A DNA stretch of 64,000 nucleotides from Clostridiaceae bacterium (GCA_018383195.1 JAGZOP010000001.1:62001-126000), one strand, 5' to 3'; shown: positions 32,926 to 42,593, counted from the stretch's first letter. The notes: generated from the sequence alone by a model not told the origin. Translations and numbers: made by a program.

Positions 32926-34065
32926 ATGAAGCTTTCATTTGGCATGGTTGGCGGCGGAAACGGCGCCTTTATCGGCAACGTCCATCGCCGCGGCGCAATT
33001 ATGGACAATCTTGCGGAACTCACCGCAGGCTGCTTTACCCGCAACATGGATAAAAACCGTCAGACCGCAGAGGAATGGGGCGTGCGGGATTTATCCCGCG
33101 TATACGCAAATTATCAGGAAATGGCGGATGCGGAATCCAAACGCGAAGACGGAATCGATTTTGTTTCCATTGTAACCCCAACCGATACACACTATGCGAT
33201 TGCAAAATGCTTTTTGGAACATGGCATCAATGTGGTCTGCGACAAACCAATTTGTCTGACGCTCGAGGAGGGACTGGAACTACAGGCGATTGCGCAGGAA
33301 AAGGGGCTGGAATTTGGCGTAACCTATACCTATGCATCCTATGCCGTCATCCGTCAGGCGCGTGAAATGATTGATGCCGGCGTAATCGGCAATATTGTGA
33401 AAATTGTCGCGGAGTACCCGCAGGACTGGCTGATTGTTTCCACCGTTGCAGAAAAAAGCGATCAGGCGCTTTGGCGCCTCGACCCCAGACGCGCCGGTCC
33501 GTCTGCCTGCTGTGCAGATATCGGCACTCACCTAGAAGCCCTCATTGCACGGATGACCGGTCTGAAGCTCGAGCGTGTTATGGCACGGTTCACCCATTAT
33601 AAGGATTCTGTACTCGAGCACGATATCGATGTGATGCTTGAATACGAAGGTGGTATCCCGGGCACGATGTGGGCATCCCAAATCGCTTCGGGCAATGACT
33701 GCGGCGTATGTATCCGTGTTTACGGCGATAAGGGCGCGATTGAATGGCGGCACACCCATCCCATGGAAATTACCTATACACCGCTTGCCCAGCCCACCCG
33801 CACCATTGTAGCAAATCGGGAATATAACTACGCTGCCTGCACCGAACAGTGCCGTCTGCCTGCTGGTCACCCCGAGGGATTTTACGAAGCTTTTGGAAAT
33901 ATCTATCATAGCTTCTGCACCCATCTCATTGCCAAAAAGACCGACGGAGATCCGGGTACCTTCCGTCATCCCACGATCGAGGACGGTATTGCGGGACTGC
34001 GCTTTGTCGATGCCTGTGTCAAGAGCAACGCCGAAGGCAACCGCTGGGTTTCCCTCTACGAATAA
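32926..34065 (+). CDS. Gfo/Idh/MocA family oxidoreductase
   Basis: 379 aa. An N-terminal Rossmann fold (FGMVGGGNGAFIGNVHR) is followed by the family signature VVCDKPICLTLEEG and the C-terminal substrate domain with DIGTHLEALIARMTGL, whose His is the usual catalytic position. Such enzymes oxidise or reduce sugars and inositols with NAD(P). The ATG follows AAAGGAG with 8 nt spacing. The substrate cannot be named; the gene stands alone. Confidence 0.9.
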   Translation: MKLSFGMVGGGNGAFIGNVHRRGAIMDNLAELTAGCFTRNMDKNRQTAEEWGVRDLSRVYANYQEMADAESKREDGIDFVSIVTPTDTHYAIAKCFLEHGINVVCDKPICLTLEEGLELQAIAQEKGLEFGVTYTYASYAVIRQAREMIDAGVIGNIVKIVAEYPQDWLIVSTVAEKSDQALWRLDPRRAGPSACCADIGTHLEALIARMTGLKLERVMARFTHYKDSVLEHDIDVMLEYEGGIPGTMWASQIASGNDCGVCIRVYGDKGAIEWRHTHPMEITYTPLAQPTRTIVANREYNYAACTEQCRLPAGHPEGFYEAFGNIYHSFCTHLIAKKTDGDPGTFRHPTIEDGIAGLRFVDACVKSNAEGNRWVSLYE

Positions 34066-34066
34066 C

Positions 34067-34096
34067 AAAAAGCACCGCATTGCGGTGCTTTTTTTA
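34067..34096. terminator. Bidirectional terminator
   Basis: AGCACCGC / GCGGTGCT stem with a 3-nt loop, flanked by A-rich and T-rich runs. Shared by the convergent oxidoreductase and PLP-enzyme genes. Confidence 0.85.
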
Positions 34097-34099
34097 TGG

Positions 34100-35356
34100 T
34101 TACAGTTTGAGTTCCTTCATCAGTTTTTCAGCAGCAAGCAGAATGCCCGCCTTGCCGGAAGAATAGGTCAGACCACCCTGCATATAGCAAACATACGGCT
34201 CACGCATCGGCGCATCCGCAGACAGCTCAATGGATGCCCCCTGCACAAATGCGCCCGCTGCCATAATCACCGGGTCTTCATATCCCGGCATTGCCCACGG
34301 CTCCGGAGTCACATAAGAATCCACCGGCGCGCCCGACTGGATGCCCTCACAGAAACGGCGCAGCGGATTCGGCGCACCGAAAGCGATTGTCTGAATAATA
34401 TCATGGCGCGGCGTTTCCGGCAACGGATCGACGGTAAAGCCTAAATCCTGCATCACCTGCGCACAGAAAATCGCCGTTTTAACTGCCTGCATCGTCACGT
34501 GCGGCGCCATAAACAATCCCTGATACAGCAGACGGTTCTGCCCCATTGTACAGCCGCATTCGCCGCCGATGCCCGGTGCAGTCAAACGATACGCCGCATT
34601 TTCGATGAGATCCGCGCGTCCGGCAATGTAGCCGCCAGTCGGCGCCAAACCGCCGCCCGGATTTTTAATGAGCGAACCTGCGCAAAGATCTGCGCCCACC
34701 TGTGTCGGCTCAATCGTTTCGGTAAATTCGCCATAGCAGTTATCCACCATAATCACTGCGTCCGGATTCACCGCACGGACAGTCCGGCAAATCTCTCCAA
34801 TCTGCTCACAGGAAAGCGTTTGACGCACTGCATAACCGCGCGAACGCTGAATGAATACCAGCTTAATCGCCGGGTCAGCCGCCGCCTTTGCAATTTCGGG
34901 CAAGTCGGGCAGACCGTCTTTCAGGTCAACCTGACGGTATCCGATACCGTAACGCTTCATGCTGCCCGCACAGTCGCCCGTAATGGTGTTCATCAGGGTG
35001 TCATACGGTTCGCTGGTCACGCTGAGCACCACATCGCCGGTCTGCACTGCGGAAAACATCGCACAGGACAGCGTATGTGTCCCGTTGACAAACCCAATGC
35101 GCACGAGCGCGGCTTCGGTGCCGAAAATCTCCGCATAGATCTTGTCCAATGTATCGCGGCCGTGGTCGTCATAACCATACCCCGTCGTGCCCGCAAACAT
35201 GGTGTCTGAAACGCGGTGATTGCGGAATGCACCCAACACCTTTTCGGTATTGCGGTCACAAATTTCCTCCAATCGGGCAAAATACGGCGCAATTTTGCGC
35301 TCAGCCTCACGGCCGAGCGCATACGCCTGATCCGATATTCCTAAATAATTCTGCAT
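34100..35356 (-). CDS. Methionine gamma-lyase family PLP protein (YnbB/PF06838)
   Basis: 418 aa. The PLP-binding lysine is in LCAGSLIKNPGGGLAPTGGYIAG; the N-terminal DRNTEKVLGAFRNHRVSD and GTTGYGYDDHGRDTLDKIYA segments are typical of this family, which was once called aluminium resistance protein. The reaction may be C-S lyase of methionine or cystathionine type. The start at 35356 follows TTGGAGTG. It is the last gene of the wecA-wecB operon, an association without an obvious metabolic reason. Confidence 0.88.
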   Translation of the reverse strand: MQNYLGISDQAYALGREAERKIAPYFARLEEICDRNTEKVLGAFRNHRVSDTMFAGTTGYGYDDHGRDTLDKIYAEIFGTEAALVRIGFVNGTHTLSCAMFSAVQTGDVVLSVTSEPYDTLMNTITGDCAGSMKRYGIGYRQVDLKDGLPDLPEIAKAAADPAIKLVFIQRSRGYAVRQTLSCEQIGEICRTVRAVNPDAVIMVDNCYGEFTETIEPTQVGADLCAGSLIKNPGGGLAPTGGYIAGRADLIENAAYRLTAPGIGGECGCTMGQNRLLYQGLFMAPHVTMQAVKTAIFCAQVMQDLGFTVDPLPETPRHDIIQTIAFGAPNPLRRFCEGIQSGAPVDSYVTPEPWAMPGYEDPVIMAAGAFVQGASIELSADAPMREPYVCYMQGGLTYSSGKAGILLAAEKLMKELKL

Positions 35357-35375
35357 GGATGAAAACACTCCAAAT

Positions 35376-36131
35376 TTAATTTTCTTCTCCGTAAACCGGC
35401 GCACTCTCTCCGGGCAGGACAAACATCGCATCCGCCGGTTCGCCCTCCATGATGGAAACCTCCACCGTACGGGTCATCATTCCGTCCTGCGAAAAGGAAG
35501 CCGCGCACAGCATTCCGGTCTCCACCGAAATTTTGTATACCCCCACATACCCATCTTCTTTGGTATCTGCTGTGAGGTACAGCGCCCCGTTTTCCTGCAC
35601 CAGTGCGCCGCCGGTGATCTGTTCTGCGGGAAGGTCGCACACCGTTTCATAGGTTGGCAGCATCGCGCCCTGATCGGTTGTGAAATCTCCTCGCGCTCCT
35701 TGAAAATACGTATCCGTATTGCTGCGCCATGCATAATACGCATCTTCGTAAAGCAGCTCAGTCCTCTCTACAGCGCCTGCTGCATTCAGCCAGTCTACCC
35801 TATATGCACCATTTTTAACCGTCTGGCGGCAAGCCAGCGCACTCGAATCCTGTCCATGATACAGGCGGCTGACTATTCTTGCAGAATAGCTTTCCGCACG
35901 CTCCAGACTGGCAATAACGCGTTGGATATTCGTTTCATCGATCTCCACTCCACCCACAAGTTCAAGGTTTTTCCCTGCAATCTCCTGAGCCTCGGGGGGC
36001 GCAGTCGGTCCGGAGGGGATTTCGACCTCCTCCGGACTGTATGCCGTGGTAGACAAAAATAAACTCAAAAAGATTGCGCCAACCAACAACAGTGCTCCGA
36101 TTGAAGCAACAAGCGGTGTGGTGAGTTTCAT
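35376..36131 (-). CDS. Membrane-anchored extracytoplasmic protein, unknown function
   Basis: 251 aa. One N-terminal membrane helix (about 8-29) is followed by a Pro/Glu-rich linker (PEEVEIPSGPTAPPEAQE) and a beta-rich domain of about 190 residues with paired YRVDW, AYYAWRSN and GVYKISVETG strands. This resembles the outer-surface sigma-regulator/LolA-like folds, but I do not recognise a named family. The ATG at 36131 follows AAAGGAG. It lies between wecB and the PLP enzyme in one operon. Confidence 0.7.
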   Translation of the reverse strand: MKLTTPLVASIGALLLVGAIFLSLFLSTTAYSPEEVEIPSGPTAPPEAQEIAGKNLELVGGVEIDETNIQRVIASLERAESYSARIVSRLYHGQDSSALACRQTVKNGAYRVDWLNAAGAVERTELLYEDAYYAWRSNTDTYFQGARGDFTTDQGAMLPTYETVCDLPAEQITGGALVQENGALYLTADTKEDGYVGVYKISVETGMLCAASFSQDGMMTRTVEVSIMEGEPADAMFVLPGESAPVYGEEN

Positions 36132-36152
36132 GCGCACTCCTTTCTTTCCCTG

Positions 36153-37301
36153 TTACGGGTGGAACGGCGCGGGAGCATCCGTCCGTCTGCCAAAATACTG
36201 CTCAATCGCCTGTACAATGCGCAGAGAGGTTTTGCCGTCGCCATACGGGTTCACGGCATGCGCCATCGCGTGATACGCCTGCGCGTCGTCCAGCAGCTCG
36301 CACGCCATGGCGAAGATCTGCTCCTCGTCCACGCCAGCCAGCTTCACGGTGCCTGCCTCAATCGCCTCCGGACGCTCGGTTTCCCGGCGCAGCACGAGCA
36401 CCGGCTTGCCAAGACCGGGCGCTTCCTCCTGAAGTCCGCCCGAATCGGTCATCACCATGTAGCAGCGCGCCATGAGGTTGTGCATCTCATCGACTGCAAG
36501 CGGCGCAATCAGATGGACGCGCGCATTTCCGCCGAGGAACTTTTCCGCAGTTTCCCGCACATAGGGGCTGAGGTGCACCGGATAGACAAAGTGCACATCC
36601 GGATATTTTTCCGACAGGCGCGCAATGGCGCGGCAGATGTTCTCCATCGGCTCGCCGTAGTTCTCGCGGCGGTGCGCCGTGACAAGCACCACGCGGTTTT
36701 CTGCAAAATTGAGCGTTTGCAGTGCAGGGTCACGGAACTGGTAGTCATTCCGCACAGTCAGACCGATTGCATCCACAACCGTATTGCCGCAGACATAGAC
36801 GCCGTCTGTAATCCCCTCAGCCGCAAGGTTTTTCTCATTGCGGACGGTCGGCGCAAAATGCAGGCTGGCAATCTGCCCGACCAGCTTGCGGTTCATTTCC
36901 TCCGGGAAGGGCGAATACTTGTCAAAGGTCCGAAGTCCCGCTTCAACATGGCCAACCGGAATCTTGTGATAAAACGCCGCAAGTGCGCCCGCAAAGGTGG
37001 TCGAAGTATCCCCGTGCACCAATACAATGTCGGGCTTTGCCTCCTCCAGTACCGTGTCCAGACCATGCAGCGATTTTTCTGTGATGGTCGCCAGTGTCTG
37101 GCGCGGCTCCATAATATCGAGATCATAATCCGGCGTAATCTGGAAAATCTCCAAAACCTGATCGAGCATCTGGCGATGCTGCGCGGTCACGCAGACAATG
37201 CTTTCCGTATGTTCGCCCTGCTCCAACGCACGCACCAGCGGCGCCATTTTGATGGCCTCCGGGCGGGTACCGAACACGGTCATTACCTTAATCTTTTCCA
37301 T
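36153..37301 (-). CDS. wecB: UDP-N-acetylglucosamine 2-epimerase (non-hydrolysing)
   Basis: 382 aa. It interconverts UDP-GlcNAc and UDP-ManNAc for wall polymer synthesis. Motifs: GTRPEAIKMAPL at the N-terminus, GHVEAGLRTFDKYSPFPEEMNRK, VTAHRRENYG and TDSGGLQEEAPGLGKPVLVLR. The ATG at 37301 follows GAGGAGG and overlaps the end of wecA by 14 nt, so the two are coupled. Confidence 0.95.
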   Translation of the reverse strand: MEKIKVMTVFGTRPEAIKMAPLVRALEQGEHTESIVCVTAQHRQMLDQVLEIFQITPDYDLDIMEPRQTLATITEKSLHGLDTVLEEAKPDIVLVHGDTSTTFAGALAAFYHKIPVGHVEAGLRTFDKYSPFPEEMNRKLVGQIASLHFAPTVRNEKNLAAEGITDGVYVCGNTVVDAIGLTVRNDYQFRDPALQTLNFAENRVVLVTAHRRENYGEPMENICRAIARLSEKYPDVHFVYPVHLSPYVRETAEKFLGGNARVHLIAPLAVDEMHNLMARCYMVMTDSGGLQEEAPGLGKPVLVLRRETERPEAIEAGTVKLAGVDEEQIFAMACELLDDAQAYHAMAHAVNPYGDGKTSLRIVQAIEQYFGRRTDAPAPFHP

Positions 37302-38427
37302 CTGCGGATTCCTCCTCATCGCCGGAATCGGATTCCGGCTTTGTACTGATTTCGTTTAAGATTTGCTCTACATGCTCCCGAGATGCGCGGCGGCGTCCTA
37401 CAATAATCCATGCGCCCACCAGAATTGCCAGAATGACTGCCAAAAGCAGAAGCATCGCCTTTGCCTCGCCGCTGGTCGTGAGTACCACCGAAGCCAGACC
37501 CAGCGTACCGCTGATTGCGTACAAAATTGCGACCGCCTGCTTCACGCTGAATCCCATATCAACCAGACGATGATGCACGTGACCGCGGTCCGGGCTCATG
37601 GGGCTGCGCCCCTCAAGCACGCGTCGGGTGATCGCAGTAAACGTATCAAAAATAGGCAATCCTAAAATCAGCAGCGGAACTGCAAACGAGATCACCGCAT
37701 AAAACTTGAAAAATCCGCTGATCGACATGGTTGCCAGCATATAACCAAGAAAAGTCGAGCCGGTATCTCCCATGAAAATCTCCGCAGGGTTGAAGTTATA
37801 CGGGATAAAGCCCAGACATGCGCCCGTCAGGCACGCCATGACGATGGCAACGCCGATCTCATAGTTCAAAAGACCGACTGCCAGCATGGTCAATGCCGCA
37901 ATCGACGAAACTCCCGCCGCAAGTCCGTCCAGACCGTCGATCAGGTTGACCGCATTTGTGATGCCGACAATCCAGATAATCGTCACCGGAATGGCAAACA
38001 CGCCGAGCGAAAAATACGGGTTGGTCGTAAAGGGGTTGAAACTGGTGAAAAACTCAATCTTCATCCCGCCGACACAGACCGGGATGGCGGCGGCAACAAT
38101 TTGTACAATAAACTTGAACTTTGCACCGAGCGCTAGCACATCGTCAAAAATGCCGAGCACAACAATAATCATTGCGCCGAGCAAAATACTCAGCATCTGC
38201 ATATCGAATTTATAAAATACGAGCATCGCGCCCAAAAATCCGATAAAAATCGCCAGTCCGCCCAAGCGCGGAATCGGCTTCTGGTGCATGCGGCGGCTGT
38301 CCTTGGGGACGTCAATCGCGCCGATCGTATAGGCAAACCGCTTGACCACCGGCGTCAGCGCATAAGACAATACCCCGGCGAGCACAAACGCGCCGATGAT
38401 TGTCCCAATCACTTGATATTCCGACAT
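37288..38427 (-). CDS. Undecaprenyl-phosphate N-acetylglucosaminyl 1-phosphate transferase (WecA/TagO type)
   Basis: 379 aa with about ten membrane helices. It starts lipid-linked glycan or teichoic acid synthesis by moving GlcNAc-1-P to undecaprenyl phosphate. The polyprenyl transferase motifs are FDDVLALGAK, NAVNLIDGLDGLAAG, FMGDTGSTFLGY and the late GHVHHRL. A charged cytoplasmic tail of about 30 residues closes the protein. The start at 38427 follows GAGAGGATT. Next to wecB it suggests a wall teichoic acid or exopolysaccharide route. Confidence 0.92.
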   Translation of the reverse strand: MSEYQVIGTIIGAFVLAGVLSYALTPVVKRFAYTIGAIDVPKDSRRMHQKPIPRLGGLAIFIGFLGAMLVFYKFDMQMLSILLGAMIIVVLGIFDDVLALGAKFKFIVQIVAAAIPVCVGGMKIEFFTSFNPFTTNPYFSLGVFAIPVTIIWIVGITNAVNLIDGLDGLAAGVSSIAALTMLAVGLLNYEIGVAIVMACLTGACLGFIPYNFNPAEIFMGDTGSTFLGYMLATMSISGFFKFYAVISFAVPLLILGLPIFDTFTAITRRVLEGRSPMSPDRGHVHHRLVDMGFSVKQAVAILYAISGTLGLASVVLTTSGEAKAMLLLLAVILAILVGAWIIVGRRRASREHVEQILNEISTKPESDSGDEEESADGKD

Positions 38428-38498
38428 GATTCTAAATCCTCTCAATCGCGCGCCGCATCATGCAGGGTGCGGCACGATCTATCTTGCGTTTTCGGCAT

Positions 38499-39503
38499 TC
38501 AGCGTCCTACAAAACCAACCTTACGGTATACCTTGTCAATGGTCTTGCGCGCAAGATAACTTGCCTTCTGCGCGCCATTCCGGTAAACCTGCTCGAGATA
38601 ATCCTTATTCTTCAGCAGATCTTCGGTCTGCTCACGAATCGGGCGCAGCAGCTCCACAACCGCTTCGCCGACTGCGGGCTTGAAGTCGCCGTAGCCCTTG
38701 CCCGCAAACTCGGCTTCCACTTCCTCAATGGTCTTTCCGGTTGCCAGCGCATAAATCGACATCAGGTTGGATACGCCCGGCTTGTTTTCGGGGTCCATGA
38801 CAATGCGCGCGTCCGAATCGGTTACGGCACGCTTAAACTTGCGCATGATGTCTTCCGGCTTGTCCATCAGCAGGATGTAGCCATTCTGATTTTCGTCCGA
38901 CTTGCTCATTTTACGCGCCGGATCTGCAAGGCTCATGATCTTCGCGCCCGCCTTCGGGATGTACGGCTCCGGCATGGTAAAGGTATCGGAGTACACGCCG
39001 TTGAAGCGCTGCGCAATGTTGCGCGCCAGCTCGATATGCTGGAGCTGATCGACGCCAACCGGCACCATATCGGTCTGATACAGCAGGATATCCGCAGCCA
39101 TCAGCACCGGATAGTCAAACAGCCCGACATTGACGTTGTCCGCATGTCTGGCAGACTTATCCTTAAACTGGGTCATGCGGGAAGCTTCTCCGAACATGGT
39201 GTAGCAGTTAAGCACCCATGCAAGCTCGGCATGCGCCGGCACATGGCTCTGGATGAACAGCGTGCTCTTTTCCGGGTCCAGGCCGCAGGCAATGTACTGC
39301 GCCAATACTTCAAGCGTCGCGCGGCGCAGCGCAGCCGGATTCTGCCGGACAGTGATTGCATGCATATCCACCACGCAGTAAACGCAGTTATATTCCTCCT
39401 GCAAAATGGGGAAATTACGGATGGCGCCCAGATAGTTGCCCAGTGTCAGTTTGCCGGACGGCTGCACGCCCGAAAAAATTGTTTTCTTCTGATTGTCGCT
39501 CAT
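38499..39503 (-). CDS. trpS: Tryptophanyl-tRNA synthetase
   Basis: 334 aa class I synthetase. The HIGH-like motif is PSGKLTLGNYLGA and the KMSKS loop is ARKMSKSDEN; MVPVGVDQLQHIEL is the Trp-specific segment. It charges the tRNA-Trp sensed by the T-box of the trp operon. Its own leader is only about 65 nt, so it has no T-box. Start ATG after GGAAGTAATC. Confidence 0.97.
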   Translation of the reverse strand: MSDNQKKTIFSGVQPSGKLTLGNYLGAIRNFPILQEEYNCVYCVVDMHAITVRQNPAALRRATLEVLAQYIACGLDPEKSTLFIQSHVPAHAELAWVLNCYTMFGEASRMTQFKDKSARHADNVNVGLFDYPVLMAADILLYQTDMVPVGVDQLQHIELARNIAQRFNGVYSDTFTMPEPYIPKAGAKIMSLADPARKMSKSDENQNGYILLMDKPEDIMRKFKRAVTDSDARIVMDPENKPGVSNLMSIYALATGKTIEEVEAEFAGKGYGDFKPAVGEAVVELLRPIREQTEDLLKNKDYLEQVYRNGAQKASYLARKTIDKVYRKVGFVGR

Positions 39504-39574
39504 ATATGATTACTTCCTTTGATTCTGAAAATTGTATGGCGAAACCTGATTGCCAAACTTCATACTTAAAAGTA

Positions 39575-39603
39575 ATGATAGCACAAATCCAGCCATGTTG
39601 CAA
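39575..39603 (-). promoter_or_regulatory. Promoter of trpS
   Basis: TTGCAA, 17-bp spacer, TATCAT on the minus strand. Confidence 0.65.
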
Positions 39604-39645
39604 CTTTTCCAAGCCGTCATATGGAAATTTTAACTGTTCCCATAA

Positions 39646-39674
39646 TTGACAATCGCACCGCCCGGCGGTATGAT
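39646..39674 (+). promoter_or_regulatory. Promoter of glpK
   Basis: TTGACA, 17-bp spacer, TATGAT. The leader is only about 22 nt, so glpK has no GlpP-type leader terminator. Confidence 0.82.
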
Positions 39675-39701
39675 GGAAAAAACACAGATGAGGTGATTTT
39701 C

Positions 39702-41186
39702 ATGAGCCGCTACATCCTTGCACTCGATCAGGGCACCACCAGTTCGCGCGCCATCCTGTTTGACCGCGACCAGCACATTGCAGGCATCGCACAGCGCGAA
39801 CTGACGCAGATTTATCCGCACGAGGGTTGGGTTGAACAGAATCCGGTGGAAATCTATTCGACGCAGTATGCGGTCATGATGGAGGTGCTTGCAGCGGCGG
39901 GCGTTTCCGGAAAGGATGTTGCCGCCATCGGCATCACCAATCAGCGCGAAACCACCATTCTCTGGGACCGGCACACTGGTCTGCCCATTTATAACGCGAT
40001 TGTCTGGCAGTGCCGGCGCACCGCAGACATCGTGGACGATTTAATTGCGCAGGGACTGGATGAACACATCCGCCGCACGACCGGTCTGATTCCCGATGCG
40101 TACTTTTCCGGTACCAAAATCAAATGGATTCTCGACCACGTCGAAGGTGCGCGCGAAAAAGCCGCAAAGGGCGACATTTTGTTTGGAACAGTGGACAGCT
40201 GGCTGGTCTGGAAGCTGACCGGCGGCGCGACGCACATCACGGACGCGACCAACGCCTCGCGCACCATGATTTACGACATCCACAAGGGCGACTGGGACGA
40301 TGTCCTGCTGGATGCACTTGATATTCCGCGCGCCATGCTGCCCACGGTCTGCCCGTCGAGCATGATCTATGGTCATGTGCCGATGCCGGACGTAGATGTC
40401 CCCATTGCAGGCATTGCGGGCGACCAGCAGGCAGCGCTGTTCGGTCAAACCTGCTTTGCCCCCGGCGACGCAAAAAACACCTATGGCACCGGCTGTTTTC
40501 TGCTGATGAACACCGGTACTACGGCAGTCCAGAGCAAAAACGGTCTGCTCACGACCATTGCCGTACAGCTCGGCAACGAGGTGCAGTATGCGCTCGAGGG
40601 CAGTGTATTTGTCGGCGGCGCGATTATCCAGTGGCTGCGCGATGAAATGCGCTTTTTCAGCGAAAGCCGCGACGCGGAATATTATGCGCGCAAAGTGCCG
40701 GACACCGGCGGCGTATATTTGGTTCCGGCATTTACCGGACTGGGCGCACCGCACTGGGATATGTATGCACGCGGCTGTCTGATTGGTCTGACGCGCGGCA
40801 CAACTCGTGAGCATATCATTCGCGCTGCACAGGAGTCCATTGCCTATCAATCGCATGATTTGCTGACTGCGATGGCACGCGACTGCGGGGCGCCGCTTAC
40901 CTGCCTGAAAGTAGACGGCGGCGCAAGCCGAGACAGCTTCCTGATGCAGTTCCAAGCCGATATTTCAGATTGCCCCATCCATCGTCCGGTCATCCGGGAA
41001 ACCACTGCGCTCGGCGCGGCATATCTTGCCGGTTTGGCGGTCGGCGTGTGGTCAAGCAGGGATGAACTGCAAAAAATGTGGCGCTGTGACCGTATCTATA
41101 CCCCGGAAATGCCCGATGACCGCCGCACTTCCCTGCTCGCAGGCTGGGATAAAGCCGTAGGGCGCAGCCTCGGATGGGCAAAATAG
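39702..41186 (+). CDS. glpK: Glycerol kinase
   Basis: 494 aa FGGY kinase making glycerol 3-phosphate. Motifs: LDQGTTSSRAILFD at the N-terminus, NQRETTILWDR, AGIAGDQQAALFGQTCF and LKVDGGASRDSFLMQFQADI. In PTS-controlled Gram-positive glycerol kinases a phosphorylatable His lies a few residues before the VPIAG segment; here that stretch reads GHVPMPDVDVPIAG and by my alignment the His position is Pro. No glycerol facilitator gene is adjacent. Start ATG after GAGGTG. It joins the same metabolite pool as the ABC-glp operon. Confidence 0.96.
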   Translation: MSRYILALDQGTTSSRAILFDRDQHIAGIAQRELTQIYPHEGWVEQNPVEIYSTQYAVMMEVLAAAGVSGKDVAAIGITNQRETTILWDRHTGLPIYNAIVWQCRRTADIVDDLIAQGLDEHIRRTTGLIPDAYFSGTKIKWILDHVEGAREKAAKGDILFGTVDSWLVWKLTGGATHITDATNASRTMIYDIHKGDWDDVLLDALDIPRAMLPTVCPSSMIYGHVPMPDVDVPIAGIAGDQQAALFGQTCFAPGDAKNTYGTGCFLLMNTGTTAVQSKNGLLTTIAVQLGNEVQYALEGSVFVGGAIIQWLRDEMRFFSESRDAEYYARKVPDTGGVYLVPAFTGLGAPHWDMYARGCLIGLTRGTTREHIIRAAQESIAYQSHDLLTAMARDCGAPLTCLKVDGGASRDSFLMQFQADISDCPIHRPVIRETTALGAAYLAGLAVGVWSSRDELQKMWRCDRIYTPEMPDDRRTSLLAGWDKAVGRSLGWAK

Positions 41187-41243
41187 CAAGGCGGGAGCAT
41201 TCTTCCGCACACCCCGGAGTTCAGAATAAGGAGGAAAATTCCA

Positions 41244-41759
41244 ATGCCTTGGTGCCCAAACTGTAAAACCGAATATCGCGATGGCTTCACCACTTGTGCT
41301 GACTGCGGTGCACAGCTTGTGGATAACCTTGCGGATGAATCCGAAATGCCCGACATCAACGGTCCGATTCTGCCCGTTCTGCTGATGCACTGCCCCTCAA
41401 CCTTTGATGCAGATGCAACCTGTGCACTGCTGCGCAGCTTTGGGATTGCCTGCTTCTCTCAGCCGGATTCCGGCGGAGAAAAAATCTATACCGGAGTTTC
41501 CCTGACCGGTGAGCGCATTTTTGTTGAGCATGCTCAGCTTGCGCAGGCGCGTGAAATTGTCCGGGGATTCCGCAGGGGACGCGGACAGATTGACCGCGCC
41601 GATGAAGCCGCCCTGATTGCGGCACAGCCGGACAGTGAATCCGGTTCTGCGAAATCTGACGCCGATGAACCGCGCGCAAAAAGCATCTTCCGCACCGTGC
41701 TTCTGCTTCTTATTCTGATGCAGGCGCTTTTCTTCTTCTACACCAAATTTCTCGCATAA
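41244..41759 (+). CDS. Zinc-ribbon DUF2007-like protein with C-terminal membrane helix
   Basis: 171 aa. The N-terminal CPNCKTEYRDGFTTCADCG is a two-knuckle zinc ribbon. A DUF2007-like ferredoxin-type domain follows (about 40-110: LLMHCPSTFDADATCALLRSFGI and IFVEHAQLAQAREIV). A charged linker leads to a tail-anchor helix at about 148-168. The family is labelled putative signal transducing and has no known role. ATG after AAGGAGG. It may be cotranscribed with glpK. Confidence 0.78.
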   Translation: MPWCPNCKTEYRDGFTTCADCGAQLVDNLADESEMPDINGPILPVLLMHCPSTFDADATCALLRSFGIACFSQPDSGGEKIYTGVSLTGERIFVEHAQLAQAREIVRGFRRGRGQIDRADEAALIAAQPDSESGSAKSDADEPRAKSIFRTVLLLLILMQALFFFYTKFLA

Positions 41760-41792
41760 AAAAACGTCTGAGCATGCTCAGACGTTTTTTTA
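41758..41792. terminator. Bidirectional terminator
   Basis: 10-bp stem AACGTCTGAG / CTCAGACGTT with CATG loop, A-run on the left and T-run on the right. Shared with dapB. Confidence 0.88.
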
Positions 41793-41795
41793 TCT

Positions 41796-42557
41796 TTACT
41801 TGGATGCAATCACATGGCTCATGTCGTACATGCCCGGTGCGGTCTGTGCCGCAAGGAATGCTGCCGCGTCCACGGCGCCGACTGCAAACACCTCGCGCGA
41901 AAGCGCACTGTGCTTGATCTCAATGATCTCATCGCGTCCGCAGAAGAGCACTGAATGTTCTCCCACAATCGTGCCGCCGCGCACGGCATGGATGCCAATT
42001 TCGTGCGCCGGACGCTTTTCACGGCGCTCATGGCGGTCATACACATATTCCGGCTCATACGGAAGCGCGGAAGAAACCGCATCCGCCAGCATAAGCGCGG
42101 TACCGCTCGGCGCATCAAGTTTCTGGTTGTGGTGCTTCTCAATGATCTCGACATCATAGCCGTCCCCGAGGACAGCACCGCATTTCTTGAGCAAATCCAT
42201 CATCAGATTGATGCCTACCGACATATTTCCCGAACGGAACACCGGAATCTTGGTCGCAGCCACGCCAATCTTCGCAATCTGCTCCGGAGATTGACCGGTC
42301 GTGCAGATAACCACAGGGGTACCCGTCCCCAGGCAGTAATCGAGCAGATGCTCGGTCAGCCCCGCATTGGAAAAGTCGATCACCACATCTGCCTTGCCCG
42401 AAAACTCAAACGGGTCGGCATACACCGGAAAATCGCTCAGCTTCACCGCATTGAGATCAAATCCGGCGATGATCTTCATATTTTCTTTTTTTGAACAAAT
42501 ATCGGTAATTACGCGGCCCATGCGACCGTTGCATCCCGAAAGTGCAACTTTCAACAT
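41796..42557 (-). CDS. dapB: 4-hydroxy-tetrahydrodipicolinate reductase
   Basis: 253 aa. NAD(P) fold SGCNGRMGRVI at the N-terminus and the catalytic segment EKHHNQKLDAPSGTA. Third gene of the asd-dapA-dapB operon making tetrahydrodipicolinate for lysine and meso-DAP. Start at 42557 after GGAGGA. Confidence 0.96.
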   Translation of the reverse strand: MLKVALSGCNGRMGRVITDICSKKENMKIIAGFDLNAVKLSDFPVYADPFEFSGKADVVIDFSNAGLTEHLLDYCLGTGTPVVICTTGQSPEQIAKIGVAATKIPVFRSGNMSVGINLMMDLLKKCGAVLGDGYDVEIIEKHHNQKLDAPSGTALMLADAVSSALPYEPEYVYDRHERREKRPAHEIGIHAVRGGTIVGEHSVLFCGRDEIIEIKHSALSREVFAVGAVDAAAFLAAQTAPGMYDMSHVIASK

Positions 42558-42593
42558 CTTATTTTCCTCCGTTCTGACCTTTATCCCCAAAGA

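Noticed and set aside
38428..38498. Imperfect GC-rich inverted repeat between wecA and trpS as a terminator
   Set aside because: The stem is short and not followed by a T-run; wecA may be cotranscribed with trpS.
39504..39597. T-box for trpS
   Set aside because: The leader is too short and has no TGGCACC-like element.
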